The notes under the pieces are model-generated. The model was not told the origin of the DNA. It was given only the letters and a program-made list of their open reading frames with translations, and searched no databases. This document shows, piece by piece, positions 49,386 to 59,928 of a stretch of DNA of 64,000 nucleotides. Position numbers and translations under genes: made by a program. Source of the stretch: Methanocaldococcus vulcanius M7 (GTDB lineage: Archaea; AGJL01; Methanococci; Methanococcales; Methanocaldococcaceae); contig NC_013407.1 of assembly GCF_000024625.1 (NCBI RefSeq), forward strand, positions 1,426,001 through 1,490,000. Direction: 5' to 3'. Each line of letters begins with the position of its first letter. The stretch's first letter is position 1.

Positions 49386-49934
49386 ATGCTAATCCTCCCA
49401 GAAGAGTTAAGAGATCTACTAAAAAAACCCTTCGGAAAAGTATATAAAACACTTCCTCACATAGATGGAGACATCATTACCGTTGGAGACATCGTTACAA
49501 AAACAGTAATCGAAAACGGAATAATTCCAAAACTATCAATTTTTGATCTAAAAACCCGAAGAAACATTCCCATTAAAATAAACCATGAATTTAAGAAGGT
49601 CATTAAAATAAAAAATCCTGCTGGATGCATATCCAATGAAGCAATAGAAAGTATTAAATATCTATCCACGATAAATGATAAGAACAATGCGATATTAGTT
49701 GATGGTGAAGAGGACTTACTCACACTACCTGTAATAAAATACTATCCAGAAGGACATTATGTTCTATACGGACAACCTAACGAAGGAATAGTTGTTTTAA
49801 AAATAGATAAAAAATTAAAACAAGAAATTGACAACATACTAAAAAAATTCAAAAAAATAGATGAGAGGGATAAAGATGGAAATAAAAATATTGTCAGACA
49901 GATACAACCCACTATTGAAAAGGACAGAGTATAG
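49386..49934 (+). CDS. GTP-dependent dephospho-CoA kinase (DUF359)
   Basis: Performs the last step of coenzyme A synthesis in archaea, with GTP as phosphate donor. 182 residues: LPEELRDLLKKPFGKVY, ITVGDIVTKTVIENG, DLKTRRNIP, KNPAGCISNEAIESI, VDGEEDLLTLPVI, YGQPNEGIVVL. The 3' end overlaps rps24e by 59 bases, an unusually long overlap. Confidence 0.9.
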   Translation: MLILPEELRDLLKKPFGKVYKTLPHIDGDIITVGDIVTKTVIENGIIPKLSIFDLKTRRNIPIKINHEFKKVIKIKNPAGCISNEAIESIKYLSTINDKNNAILVDGEEDLLTLPVIKYYPEGHYVLYGQPNEGIVVLKIDKKLKQEIDNILKKFKKIDERDKDGNKNIVRQIQPTIEKDRV

Positions 49935-50181
49935 ATTTATAGTAGACCACGACGGCCCAACACCAACATTCAAAGAGGTCAAACTAAAATTAGCCGCAAT
50001 ATTGAATGCAAATAAAGATCTATTGATAGTTGAAAAGATCGTTGAAGAAGCAGGAATGCAAAGAGCAAGGGGATACGCTAAATTGTATGACAACGAGGAG
50101 ATGTTAAAATTAGTTAAGAGAGAACACATTTTAAGAAAAAATAAAATAGAGGAAGAAACAGTAGCTGAGGAGGGAGAATAA
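49876..50181 (+). CDS. rps24e: Small ribosomal subunit protein eS24
   Basis: 101 residues: MEIKILSDRYNPLLKRTEYRF..., RARGYAKLYDN, and a charged C-terminus. ATG 49876 is chosen after GAGGGATAAAG; ATG 49861 in the same frame is upstream. Its stop codon overlaps the rps27ae start (TAATG). Confidence 0.95.
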   Translation: MEIKILSDRYNPLLKRTEYRFIVDHDGPTPTFKEVKLKLAAILNANKDLLIVEKIVEEAGMQRARGYAKLYDNEEMLKLVKREHILRKNKIEEETVAEEGE

Positions 50182-50366
50182 TGACGAAGGGTAAAAAAAC
50201 CGCGAAATACAAATATTATAAGATAGAAGGAGATAAAGTCATTAGATTAAAAAAGATGTGTCCAAAATGTGGCCCAGGTGTTTTTATGGCTGAACACTTA
50301 AACAGATTCTCTTGTGGAAAATGTGGATATATGGAATGGAAACAACCACAGAAAAAAGAAGAGTAA
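50181..50366 (+). CDS. rps27ae: Small ribosomal subunit protein eS31 (S27ae)
   Basis: 61 residues, a basic zinc-ribbon protein: KYKYYKIEGDKVIRLKKMC, CPKCGPGVFMAEHLNRFSC and CGKCGYMEW with four cysteines. Translationally coupled to rps24e by a one-base overlap. Confidence 0.96.
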   Translation: MTKGKKTAKYKYYKIEGDKVIRLKKMCPKCGPGVFMAEHLNRFSCGKCGYMEWKQPQKKEE

Positions 50367-50499
50367 AAAATAAAATCAATAATAACAACAATTAAAATTA
50401 ATAAAAAACCCATATTGCTTTTTATTTTAACATTTAAATCGTTCATTTAATTATATTATTTTGTTATTTTATGAAATATTTGGTTCTTTTTCCCAATTT

Positions 50500-51525
50500 T
50501 TAATTCAATTGACTATCTAACTCCTCTTTCAACTCCAATATATTCATTGCCCTTAAAATATCTGTTTTAGAGATTATTCCCTCCAGTTTTCCATTTTTTA
50601 CAACAAATACTCTATCCACATGACTCATCTTTTTTAATACCTCCTTTATATCCTCATCTTCATCAACCAAAACCGGATCTTCCATATAATCCCTAACAAT
50701 TCCATCTTTCTTATGAATGTTATTTATTCCAATACACCCAACTAACTTTCCATCCTCAACCACAGGATAACCAAAATATTTATGTTTAAGCATGAAATCC
50801 AAAAACTCTTCTATGCTCATATCTGGACTTACACATATTGGATTCGGAGTCATAATATCCTTCGCCTTGATATTCTTAAACACTTCGTCAACTTCTACAA
50901 CCTTACCCTCCTGCTCAGCTCCAAAATACACAAACAAACTAACCAAGATCAACATCACGTTCATAGATAAAAGCCCAAGTAAAAGCATTATCAATGCCAA
51001 AATCTTTCCAATATTTACTGCAATTTTCGTTGACTTTAAATATCCGTATTTTTTTGATAATATGGCTCTTAATATCCTTCCCCCATCCATAGGAAAAGCA
51101 GGAATTAAATTAAAACCCCCAAGTATAAGGTTTAATAAACTTAACGTGTATAGGAGAGGATACCCATCAACATTCACATCAAAAAATCTTGAAATAACCA
51201 GCAAACTGATTCCAATAGCAAAACTTACCAATGGGCCAGCTATTCCTATCTTCAATTCTCCTTCTTTTGGAATTTTATCCATCATTGCCACTCCACCAAT
51301 AGGCAGTAGCAAGATCTTTTCTATCCTCACCCCATACTTCTTGGCTACATAACTATGCCCCAACTCGTGTAAAACAACAGACACAAATAATAAGATAAAA
51401 AGAATAGCCCAAAAGATACTGTCATAAATGATTGAAAATGCAACTATAATGATCAAAAATAAAATAAACGTTATATGCAATTCGATCGGAATTCCCATAA
51501 TTTTAAATAATCTTATTGAATACAT
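50500..51525 (-). CDS. Site-2 protease (M50) with C-terminal CBS domains
   Basis: An intramembrane zinc metalloprotease of 341 residues: six hydrophobic segments with HELGH near residue 55 and FPMDGGR (third ligand) near residue 146, followed by two CBS domains (AKDIMTPNPICVSPDMSIEEF; VRDYMEDPVLVDEDEDIKEVL) that may sense nucleotides. The M. jannaschii homologue is the structurally studied mjS2P. Natural substrates in archaea are unknown. Confidence 0.95.
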   Translation of the reverse strand: MYSIRLFKIMGIPIELHITFILFLIIIVAFSIIYDSIFWAILFILLFVSVVLHELGHSYVAKKYGVRIEKILLLPIGGVAMMDKIPKEGELKIGIAGPLVSFAIGISLLVISRFFDVNVDGYPLLYTLSLLNLILGGFNLIPAFPMDGGRILRAILSKKYGYLKSTKIAVNIGKILALIMLLLGLLSMNVMLILVSLFVYFGAEQEGKVVEVDEVFKNIKAKDIMTPNPICVSPDMSIEEFLDFMLKHKYFGYPVVEDGKLVGCIGINNIHKKDGIVRDYMEDPVLVDEDEDIKEVLKKMSHVDRVFVVKNGKLEGIISKTDILRAMNILELKEELDSQLN

Positions 51526-51766
51526 ATCTTGCCTCCTCTCCTACTTATCTTTTCTTTTTTATCTTTCTTTGTTATTACTTCTTCTTTTATTTTTTTATTT
51601 TTATTTATTTTAATTGACATTTTGTATTTATATGTTCCCTCCATAAAACTTAATCTAAAACTCAAATTATTAACATATCATCAATATATTTGCATTATCA
51701 ACTATGTTTATTAATAAAATAAAAATAATAAAATGAAAATAAAATGAAATATGTTGGGTGTTAGTT

Positions 51767-52309
51767 ATGATTCCAGATGAAAACTTTATAAGAAGAGAAG
51801 GAGTTCCAATAACAAAAGAGGAGATTAGGGCTGTGAGTATTGGAAAATTAAACTTAAATAAAGATGATGTTGTTGTTGATATTGGCTGTGGAAGTGGAGG
51901 AATGACAGTTGAAATAGCAAAAAGATGCAAGTTCGTTTATGCTATTGATTATTTAGATGATGCAATTGAACTAACTCAACAAAATTTAGCCAAATTTAAT
52001 ATTAAAAACTGCCAGATTATAAAAGGAAGAGCAGAGGATGTTTTAGATAAATTAAAGTTTAATAAAGCTTTTATAGGAGGGACAAAAAATATTGAAAAGA
52101 TAATTGAAATTTTAGATAAAAAGAAAATAAATCATATTGTTGCTAACACAATTGTCTTAGAGAATGCGGTTAAAATAATAAATAAGTTAGAAGCTAAGGG
52201 CTATAATGTTAATGCTGTTAATGTTTCCATTTCTTATGCTAAAAAAATCCCTTCTGGGCATATGTTTTTAGCAAAAAATCCAATAATCATAATAAAAGCA
52301 GTTAGGTAG
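51767..52309 (+). CDS. cbiT: CbiT-type corrin methyltransferase (decarboxylating)
   Basis: About 180 residues: N-terminal IPDENFIRREGVPITKEEIRA, motif I VVDIGCGSGGMTVEIAK, AIDYLDDAIELTQQNL, GRAEDVL, AFIGGTKNIEKI. Catalyses C15 methylation and C12 decarboxylation in anaerobic cobamide synthesis. ATG 51767 follows GGGTG. The next gene starts 6 bases later. Confidence 0.93.
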   Translation: MIPDENFIRREGVPITKEEIRAVSIGKLNLNKDDVVVDIGCGSGGMTVEIAKRCKFVYAIDYLDDAIELTQQNLAKFNIKNCQIIKGRAEDVLDKLKFNKAFIGGTKNIEKIIEILDKKKINHIVANTIVLENAVKIINKLEAKGYNVNAVNVSISYAKKIPSGHMFLAKNPIIIIKAVR

Positions 52310-52315
52310 ATAACT

Positions 52316-52756
52316 ATGGAAGAAAAGATAGTCCTCTCAATTCAAAATCCAAAAGATGTTTTAATCTCTTATGTTGATATTTATTTAGGAGACAAAAATG
52401 TTTCATTAGAAGTTTTATCTAACGATACTACAAAGATAAATCTACCATTTGATAAAGATGAAGGGGAAGGAGAAATTATTGTTAAAATTAGATACAAAAC
52501 CCTTCCAAATCAAGAGCAAAAACAGAAAAATCAAATACAAACAACAATAAAAGACCAAGTTATTAATAAGAATGTTATTAGCGAAAATAATTGCAAAGTT
52601 GAAGAAAAACATCGAATAAACGAACACATCAATAAAAATAAAAATGAATACAAAGAGTTCGGAGATATAATAGTTGCAGAATCAGATCCCAACTCCCTAA
52701 AAGAAATAAAGGAAAAAGAAAAAAAGAAAAAATATAGTGATATAATAATCGTCTAA
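52316..52756 (+). CDS. Hypothetical protein with beta-rich N-terminus and charged linker
   Basis: 146 residues. Residues 1-65 alternate hydrophobic and polar residues as in a beta sandwich (KIVLSIQNPKDVLISYVDIY...). A Gln/Asn/Lys-rich, likely disordered stretch follows. The motif FGDIIVAE near residue 120 is echoed by YSDIIIV at the extreme C-terminus. A homologue follows cbiT in M. jannaschii as I recall. Function unknown. Confidence 0.7.
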   Translation: MEEKIVLSIQNPKDVLISYVDIYLGDKNVSLEVLSNDTTKINLPFDKDEGEGEIIVKIRYKTLPNQEQKQKNQIQTTIKDQVINKNVISENNCKVEEKHRINEHINKNKNEYKEFGDIIVAESDPNSLKEIKEKEKKKKYSDIIIV

Positions 52757-52810
52757 TGCATGAATATAAAAAAGAGGTAATCAAGAGCATATATAAGAAT
52801 ATTCGAAAAT

Positions 52811-53749
52811 TTACAATTTCTTTCTAATTGGTTCTAAGATCTTTATAATCTCTTCTGCCACAGCATTTTTCAAATCAACAGGATGCAATTTTTTACCAAC
52901 AAACAAACTTTCGAGTTCTTCATAATCATTAACAACCAAATCTCCACCAAATTTTTCAGGCCTTTTTATGGTTAAAGGATACTCAAGGAAGTATTTAGCT
53001 ATCTCTATAATTGGGTTTCCTTCAACAACTCCAGCAGGACAGTATGCCTTCTTTATTTTAGCCCTAATATCCTCTGGAGAGTCATCAACAGCTATAAAAT
53101 TTCCCTTTGAAGAACTCATCTTTCCTTCTCCATCTAAACCAGTTAAGACGGGATTGTGAATACAAACCACTTTTTTTGGAAGAAGTTCTCTTGCTAACAT
53201 GTGTATCTTTCTTTGCTCCATCCCTCCAACTGCAACATCAACCCCTAAATAATTAATATCATTAACCTGCATAATTGGATAGATAACCTCAGCAACCTTC
53301 GGATTTTCGTCCTCTCTCGCTATAAGTTCCATACTTCTCCTTGCTCTTTTTAAGGTAGTTTTTAAAGCCAATTTATAGACGTTTAGAGTATAATCACTAT
53401 CAAGCTGGAATTCACTTCCATAAACATATTTTGCCCTTAACCCCATTGCCTCAAAGACCCTTTTGTTATAATCCCCTATCTTTTTTATCTCTTCAAGTTC
53501 TCCTTTCTGATTTAGATAAGCGTGTAAATCAGCCAGAAGTATTATAATATCAAATCCTGCATTCTGCAAATCAATCATCTTTTTTATTTGAAGATAATGT
53601 CCTAAATGTATTTTACCACTCGGCTCAAATCCAATATATGCCGATTTACTATCTTTTTTTAAAACTTCTTTTAATTCATCCTCAGTTATAATTTCAGATG
53701 TGTTTCTCTTTATAATTTCAAGCGATCTTTCCAATTCACTCACATCCAT
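52811..53749 (-). CDS. tyrS: Tyrosine--tRNA ligase
   Basis: Class I synthetase of about 312 residues: [17 protein letters not shown] (HIGH motif as HLGH), [35 protein letters not shown] and [14 protein letters not shown]. The short archaeal form with no long C-terminal anticodon domain. ATG 53749 behind GGTGATGG is preferred; it gives a few more N-terminal residues than the M. jannaschii enzyme. Confidence 0.97.
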   Translation of the reverse strand: MDVSELERSLEIIKRNTSEIITEDELKEVLKKDSKSAYIGFEPSGKIHLGHYLQIKKMIDLQNAGFDIIILLADLHAYLNQKGELEEIKKIGDYNKRVFEAMGLRAKYVYGSEFQLDSDYTLNVYKLALKTTLKRARRSMELIAREDENPKVAEVIYPIMQVNDINYLGVDVAVGGMEQRKIHMLARELLPKKVVCIHNPVLTGLDGEGKMSSSKGNFIAVDDSPEDIRAKIKKAYCPAGVVEGNPIIEIAKYFLEYPLTIKRPEKFGGDLVVNDYEELESLFVGKKLHPVDLKNAVAEEIIKILEPIRKKL

Positions 53750-54068
53750 CACCAGTTTAAGTTTTCCCATTTATTATTTTTGTCTTATCACCTTTTGTTA
53801 TTCATTATCATTCTTTTTTCTCTTTTAAACTTTTTTGCCTAAACACTAAAATATATAGAAGACAGCATTATAACACTATCATAATAGATATGCCATAATC
53901 TTATGTATCATCAATATATACCAACAAAGTTATAAACAGAATCATAACAATTAAATAAAACATCGACAACCTTCATAGGCAGATTTAAAATTAGAAATAA
54001 AATGACAAACATTAATTAATTTATTAATTAATTTAGCTAATGACGAAAGACCATTTAGGTGAAGATCA
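53750..54068. other. AT-rich intergenic region with an inverted repeat
   Basis: About 320 bases between divergent genes. ATTAATTAA-TTTA-TTAATTAAT at 54011-54032 is a 9-bp perfect inverted repeat 37 bases ahead of the next start, but it is pure A/T and could be chance. Confidence 0.45.
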
Positions 54069-54659
54069 ATGAAAAAAACCATTTCATCAAAAGTTAGTTG
54101 CGATGAAGAACTATTAGAACTATGCGAAACAATATCAAAGATGGAACTTGACTGCACAGTTGAATCAAAAGGAGATCGAGTGAGAGTTCACGTATTTGGA
54201 TATGATAAAGATGTTTTAAAAGACAATTACAGAACAGTTAGAGAAGTTATGGAAAAAATCAAAAGGAAATATCAAAAAGATGAAGAAGGGTTATACAAAT
54301 ATCGACTATTTGAATTAAAATATCCAGTAAACAAACAGTTGGTAATGGAAACCTTAAAAACATTAGGATATAAGGTTTTATATGAAGAAGAGGAAAACGC
54401 TATAAGAACAGATATTGATATTAACAAGTTTAACGAAATATTAAAAGAACTTCAAGAACTATCACAAGAACTACGATTTTCAAGATTAGGATCTAAACCC
54501 GTTAAAAATTTAGTGATCCTATCATCATACATTACAAAAAAACCTGTTGATATGATCATTGAAGAGGCCTTAGAGAAAGGAATATTTAGAGAAGAAGAAG
54601 GGAAAATCGTACTAAATAAAGATATAAATTTAGCCAAAAAAGAACTTTTGGAGGGATAA
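54069..54659 (+). CDS. Conserved archaeal protein (DUF2067-like)
   Basis: 196 residues in two parts: an N-terminal alpha/beta domain (SKVSCDEELLELCETISKMELDCTVES) and a second domain after residue 80 with ...YRLFELKYPVNKQLVMETLKTLGYKVLYEE. Fairly high charge, no cysteines arranged as metal sites. It precedes rpoL by 2 bases, hinting at a role in gene expression. Function unknown. Confidence 0.75.
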   Translation: MKKTISSKVSCDEELLELCETISKMELDCTVESKGDRVRVHVFGYDKDVLKDNYRTVREVMEKIKRKYQKDEEGLYKYRLFELKYPVNKQLVMETLKTLGYKVLYEEEENAIRTDIDINKFNEILKELQELSQELRFSRLGSKPVKNLVILSSYITKKPVDMIIEEALEKGIFREEEGKIVLNKDINLAKKELLEG

Positions 54660-54661
54660 AA

Positions 54662-54958
54662 ATGGAAGTCAGAATATTAGAGAGAAAAGATAATTTAATA
54701 GAAGTTGAGCTTATAAACGAAGATCACTCCCTTCCAAATCTTTTAAAAAATATTTTACTAACAAAAAAAGGAGTAAAAATGGCCTCATACTCAATAGATC
54801 ATCCTCTACTCCACCCTGAAACTGGGAGATACATCTCAAATCCAAAAATGACCATAATTACAGAAGAAGGGACAGATCCTTTAGAGGTCTTAAAAGAAAG
54901 TTTAAAAGATGTTATTAACCTGTGCGACACATTATTGGATGAACTAAATAAAGAATAA
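54662..54958 (+). CDS. rpo11: DNA-directed RNA polymerase subunit Rpo11 (L)
   Basis: 98 residues: MEVRILERKDNLIEVELINEDHSLPNLLKN, ASYSIDHPLLHPETGRYISNPK. Forms the alpha-like heterodimer with Rpo3 in RNA polymerase assembly. Coupled to the upstream DUF2067-like gene, whose last codons hold GGAGGG. Confidence 0.96.
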   Translation: MEVRILERKDNLIEVELINEDHSLPNLLKNILLTKKGVKMASYSIDHPLLHPETGRYISNPKMTIITEEGTDPLEVLKESLKDVINLCDTLLDELNKE

Positions 54959-55085
54959 AATTAAAGAACAAGGATTAAATCATTATATTTTAAATCATTA
55001 GATAAAATATTATTATTTTAATTATTTTATCTATTGTTTTATTATTTTTTCATAATTAGGATAGAACATCTGAATGGTGAGTAAA

Positions 55086-56333
55086 ATGTATGCAGTTAAA
55101 GACATAAACCTATGGAAAGATGGAGAGAAAAAAATACAATGGGCAAAACAACACATGCCTGTTTTAGGATTAATTAGAGAAAGATTCAAAGAAGAAAAAC
55201 CATTTAAAGGAATAACGATAGGAATGGCTTTACATTTGGAAGCAAAGACGGCTGTTTTAGCAGAAACATTAATGGAGGGAGGGGCAAAAATTGCTATAAC
55301 TGGCTGTAATCCTTTATCTACTCAGGATGATGTTGCCGCTGCATGTGCTAAAAAAGGAATGCATGTTTATGCATGGAGAGGGGAGACAGTTGAAGAATAT
55401 TACGAAAATTTAAATAAAGTTTTAGACCACAAACCAGATATTGTTATAGACGATGGTTGCGATTTAATATTTTTATTACATACAAAGAGAACTGAACTCT
55501 TGGATAATATAATGGGCGGTTGTGAGGAAACAACAACTGGAATCATTAGATTGAAGGCAATGGAAAGAGAAGGAGCTTTAAAATTTCCAGTCATGGATGT
55601 TAATGATGCATACACAAAACACCTATTTGACAACCGATACGGAACCGGGCAGAGTGCCTTAGATGGAATTTTAAGATCTACAAATTTATTAATTGCAGGA
55701 AAAACCGTTGTTGTTGCTGGTTATGGGTGGTGTGGTAGAGGAGTTGCTATGAGAGCCAAGGGCTTAGGAGCGGAGGTTGTTATAACAGAAGTAAACCCAA
55801 TAAGAGCATTAGAAGCGAGAATGGATGGATTTAGAGTAATGAAAATGGAAAAAGCAGCGGAGATTGGAGACATCTTTATTACAACTACGGGCTGTAAAGA
55901 CGTTATCAGAAAAGAACATATATTAAAAATGAAAGATGGTGCAATTTTATCTAACGCAGGACACTTTGATAATGAGATTAATAAAAAAGAATTAAGCGAA
56001 ATGGCAAAATCAGTAAAAGAAGTTAGGAAATGTATAACAGAATACGATTTAGGAGATAAAAAAATCTATCTTTTAGGAGAAGGCAGATTGGTTAATCTGG
56101 CTTGTGCAGATGGCCATCCGTGTGAAGTTATGGATATGAGTTTTGCAAATCAAGCACTATCTGCTGAATACATACTAAAAAATCATGAAAAATTAGAACC
56201 AAGAGTTTATCGCATCCCATACGAACAAGATCTAATGATCGCTTCTTTAAAATTAAACGCCATGGGAATAGAAATTGACGAATTAACCGAAGAACAAAAA
56301 AGATACTTAGAGGACTGGAAAGAAGGAACCTAA
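55086..56333 (+). CDS. ahcY: S-adenosylhomocysteine/S-inosylhomocysteine hydrolase
   Basis: About 415 residues. NAD-binding loop [79 protein letters not shown]. It recycles the product of methyl transfers. In M. jannaschii the enzyme acts on S-inosylhomocysteine after deamination; the same may hold here. The start is set at ATG 55086 after GGTGAG. Confidence 0.96.
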   Translation: MYAVKDINLWKDGEKKIQWAKQHMPVLGLIRERFKEEKPFKGITIGMALHLEAKTAVLAETLMEGGAKIAITGCNPLSTQDDVAAACAKKGMHVYAWRGETVEEYYENLNKVLDHKPDIVIDDGCDLIFLLHTKRTELLDNIMGGCEETTTGIIRLKAMEREGALKFPVMDVNDAYTKHLFDNRYGTGQSALDGILRSTNLLIAGKTVVVAGYGWCGRGVAMRAKGLGAEVVITEVNPIRALEARMDGFRVMKMEKAAEIGDIFITTTGCKDVIRKEHILKMKDGAILSNAGHFDNEINKKELSEMAKSVKEVRKCITEYDLGDKKIYLLGEGRLVNLACADGHPCEVMDMSFANQALSAEYILKNHEKLEPRVYRIPYEQDLMIASLKLNAMGIEIDELTEEQKRYLEDWKEGT

Positions 56334-56608
56334 CCTCTTTAAATGTAAAAAAGAGCGAAGATTGAAATAGTATTACCCCTCCCCCCGATTGCAAATGAAA
56401 TTGTTTCTTTATTCTGTAATGGTTCCAATCCCCACGTATACTCTATAAAATTACTAAAATATAACTTTTTTGCGTAATTTAGTGTGTAGTATATTATGTA
56501 GGTTTATGAAAATACTAAAAACGTCATAACACAATATCAAACTGCGAAATAAAGGTTATAAATAAAATAGCAAAAAGCATAATAATATATAAAAATATTT
56601 AAGAGATA
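56334..56608. other. Intergenic region with a pyrimidine-rich stretch
   Basis: About 275 bases. A run CCCCTCCCCCC at about 56377-56387 is the only non-AT feature, followed by GTAATGGTTCCAATCCCC. No repeat copies of it are in the window. Confidence 0.4.
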
Positions 56609-57430
56609 TTAATCCATTCTAACCCTATCCCTATAAAATAACGCGATAGCCCTCTTACAAAACACCGCAGTAAAAAACCCTACAAATGAAGAAACCACCG
56701 TTGAAATAATATCAAGTAGAATGGTTAATTTAGACATTGAACTCGCTACAAATATCAACTTAAAGATCATAAAAGGCACATTAACTATTAAGATCACTAA
56801 AATTGTTAAGATAATCACTACAATAACCAGAAGGATATAATCAATATTCATCATCTTAAATATCTTTTTAAACTCAAAAAATCCAGAAAAACCAATTACC
56901 GAATAATTTACCTCAGCCAATCCACTATAAAAAATATATGCAATCATTGAAATAATCAAACAAATAAATCCAATTCCAGCAACCAATAAACCAAGTGGAG
57001 GAATAAACATCAAGAACATCCCAGATACAATAAGTAAGAATGGAATTATTAAAAAAATAATCCCAACTATCAATCCTCCAACCCAATATAAAAACCCTTT
57101 TACAAGCAGATCTTTTACATTATTCCAATCTGGTAAAGTATTTGAATTTTCAACACTCGTCTTCATAACTCTAACATAGTATCCATCAAGTATAAAACCA
57201 ATAATAAGAGCTATTAAAAATCCAACACAAGCAATTAAAACTATTGAGATTAGAGACATTGGAGAAGCTTCTGGATTTAAATAACTTATTATATACAACG
57301 ATAGAAGAGTTCCAAAAATAGCTCCAAACGCTCCAGCTATTGAAGAAAGAAGAGCCCCAACTAACCCTTTTTTTATGTCTGAAATAGCATAATGATAAGC
57401 ATCTGAAATATATTTACCAATTTCTACCAT
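56609..57430 (-). CDS. Multipass membrane protein, DUF4013-like
   Basis: About 273 residues with five to six long hydrophobic segments (GALLSSIAGAFGAIFGTLL, ISIVLIACVGFLIALIIGFI, GGLIVGIIFLIIPFLLI, LLVAGIGFICLIISMIAYIF...). The conserved start EIGKYISDAYHYAISD and YYVRVMKTSVENSNTLPDW resemble DUF4013 proteins of archaea. Function unknown. GAGGGG precedes ATG 57430. Confidence 0.75.
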   Translation of the reverse strand: MVEIGKYISDAYHYAISDIKKGLVGALLSSIAGAFGAIFGTLLSLYIISYLNPEASPMSLISIVLIACVGFLIALIIGFILDGYYVRVMKTSVENSNTLPDWNNVKDLLVKGFLYWVGGLIVGIIFLIIPFLLIVSGMFLMFIPPLGLLVAGIGFICLIISMIAYIFYSGLAEVNYSVIGFSGFFEFKKIFKMMNIDYILLVIVVIILTILVILIVNVPFMIFKLIFVASSMSKLTILLDIISTVVSSFVGFFTAVFCKRAIALFYRDRVRMD

Positions 57431-57601
57431 ACTACCCCTCAAAACTTTTAAAAATTAAAAACAATGTGGCAATCTTTCTTCATTATTGATTAACTATTAA
57501 TTAATTAAATTTCAATGTATTTAAATCTTACCTTAAACCTTTATAATATATACTCAAATATTTAAATATTTGGATGAAAAATAAAAATGTAATAAAAAAT
57601 C

Positions 57602-57721
57602 TGTGTGGGGGAGGGGTGTTAAACCCGTAAATTCTGATAACCCATCGGAGCCGGCTCCTCACGGTGCGGGTTATCAGCGATGAGGTGGGGGGCTCATCGC
57701 TATCCCACCCGCACCTAACAA
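57602..57721. ncRNA. GC-rich structured RNA candidate upstream of hdrA (strand uncertain)
   Basis: A 120-base GC-rich island with several perfect pairings. CTGATAACCC (57634-57643) pairs with GGGTTATCAG (57668-57677), AGCGATGAG (57676-57684) with CTCATCGCT (57693-57701), and GGTGCGGG (57663-57670) with CCCGCACC (57708-57715). The first and third share bases, so they are mutually exclusive. On the plus strand the last hairpin has an internal loop and is followed by TAACAA, as in an H/ACA guide RNA. TATA-like boxes exist on both sides: TTTATAATATATA near 57540 (plus) and CTTTATATAGG near 57740 (minus). Confidence 0.6.
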
Positions 57722-57922
57722 TCATATTCAGCTTTACCTATATAAAGTTTTCGATACAAAAAACTTTAATTAAATTTAAAATATTTTTAACAGAAAACTG
57801 CCCTTTACTGCTTAAATTATTAGATTGTTTAATGACTTCTATTAGTCAGTTTAAGAATATATATTTTTATAGGAATCCACCTAATTAATTGATTGTGATT
57901 TCTATTCTTTGGAGGTGAATCT

Positions 57923-59899
57923 ATGTCCCCAAGAGTTGGGGTATTTGTCTGCTACTGTGGAGCAAACATCAACGGTGTCGTTGATTGTGAAGCAGTAAGG
58001 GACTTTGCAGAAAAACTTGATGGAGTAGTAGTAGCAAAAACGTATCCATTCATGTGTGCAGACCCAGGACAAAACCTAATTAAAGAGGCAATAAAAGAAT
58101 ACAACCTTGATAGAGTTGTTGTTGCAGCGTGTACTCCAAAAATACACGAGCCAACTTTTAGAAACTGTATAAAAGATGCTGGTTTATCCCCTTACTACTT
58201 AGAATTCGTTAACATCAGAGAACACTGCTCTTTTGTTCACATGAACGACAGAGAAAAAGCAACTAAAAAAGCAATGGAGTTAGTTGCTGGAGCAGTTGAA
58301 AGAGCTAAAAGATTAGAAGATGTTCCTCAAAAAATTGTAGAAGTTGATAAATCCTGTTTAATTATCGGAGGAGGTATCGCAGGGATCCAAGCAGCTCTCG
58401 ACTTAGGAGATCAAGGTTATAAAGTTTATCTTGTAGATAAAGAACCATCCATCGGAGGAAGAATGGCACAACTTGCCAAAACCTTCCCAACCGATGACTG
58501 TGCACTGTGAATTTTGGCCCCAAAGATGGTTAGCGTTGCAAACCACCCCAACGTTGAACTTATCACCTACGCTGAAGTTAAAAATGTAGAAGGATTCATT
58601 GGAAACTTTGAAGTCACTATAGAGAAAAAACCAAGATATGTGGATGAAGATATTTGCACTGGTTGTGGAGCATGTGCTGCTGTATGTCCAATTGAAGTTC
58701 CAAACGAGTTTGATTTAGGTTTAGGGACAAGAAAAGCTATTTACGTTCCATTTGCACAGGCAATACCTCTCGTCTATACAATAGATATGGAACACTGTAT
58801 AAGATGTGGATTATGTGAAAAGGCCTGTGGTCCAGGAGCTATAAGATACGATCAAAAACCAGAAGAGATAAAACTAAAAGTAGGAACAATTATCTGTGCA
58901 GTTGGTTATGATGAATTTGATTGTACATTAAAAGAAGAATACGGCTATGGAATTTATGACAACGTTATAACAACCTTAGAATTAGAGAGAATGATCAATC
59001 CTGCAGGACCAACAGGAGGGCATGAAATAAGACCAAGCGATGGAAAACATCCTCATAGAGTAGTGTTTATACAGTGTGTCGGTTCAAGAGATGCAAAAGT
59101 TGGAAAACACTACTGTTCAAGAATCTGCTGTATGTTCGCTTTAAAGAACGCTCAATTAATGAAACAGCACGATCCAAACACAGAGGTATACATCTGCTAC
59201 ATGGACATCAGATCCTTTGGAAAAGGTTATGAAGAATATTATAGAAGAGCTCAGGAACAATTTGGAGTTAAGTTTATTAGAGGAAGACCTGCCTGTATAA
59301 TGGAAGATCCAGAAACGAAAAACTTACTTGTTAGAGTAGAGGATACATTATTAGGAGAGATCGTAGAGATCGAAGCGGACTTAGTTGTGTTATCAGCTGG
59401 TTTATCACCAAGACCAGATAATCCAAAATTAGCAAAAATGCTCGGATTAGAATTAAGCCCAGATGGATTCTTCAAAGAACTACATCCAAAATTAGCCCCA
59501 GTCAACACGAAAGTTGATGGTGTAGCAATTGCAGGAGTTGCTCAAGGGCCTAAGGATATTCCAGACACAGTGGCTCAGGCAAAAGGGGCTGCAAGTGCTG
59601 TTTCAATACCAATGGCTCAGGGACAGTTTAAGATAGAGATGATCAGGGCTATTGTTGATGAAGATGTCTGTGGAGGATGCCAAGTTTGTGCTAAAATGTG
59701 TCCATACAACGCTATAACCTATGTAGAGAAAGATGGACACTTAATTGCCCAAGTTAATGACGTTGCATGTAAAGGATGTGGTGCATGCGCCGGAGCGTGC
59801 CCAAGTGGAGCAATGCAACTAAGATACTACAGAGACGAGCAAGTGATCGCATTTGTTGATGGTATCTTAGAAGCACATCAAAAATTAGAAGCAAAATAA
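57923..59899 (+). CDS. hdrA: CoB-CoM heterodisulfide reductase subunit A, selenoprotein (TGA read through)
   Basis: 658 residues including selenocysteine 196, encoded by TGA 58508-58510 in DDCAL-U-ILAPKM, where other HdrA have Cys. HdrA holds the FAD that bifurcates electrons between ferredoxin and the HdrB/C heterodisulfide site. Order: an N-terminal domain ([18 protein letters not shown]), the FAD Rossmann motif [14 protein letters not shown], two 4Fe-4S motifs ([27 protein letters not shown]), the rest of the flavin domain, and two C-terminal clusters ([24 protein letters not shown]). Without readthrough it would appear as two genes. GGAGGTGAATCT precedes the start. Confidence 0.95.
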
Positions 59900-59928
59900 T
59901 CAAAAAACTAAACAATAACTAAAACAGC

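Noticed and set aside
54011-54032. 9-bp inverted repeat of A and T ahead of the DUF2067-like gene
   Set aside because: Pure TTAA-type sequence; likely by chance in such AT-rich DNA.
56395-56435. Segment resembling a single CRISPR repeat (GTTTCTTTATTC...GTTCCAATCCCC)
   Set aside because: Only one copy, no spacers, no cas genes; the resemblance is superficial.
58514-59899. Separate gene starting after the TGA in hdrA
   Set aside because: The frame is continuous, both halves are HdrA, and the TGA sits at a conserved Cys position; one selenoprotein is the better reading.
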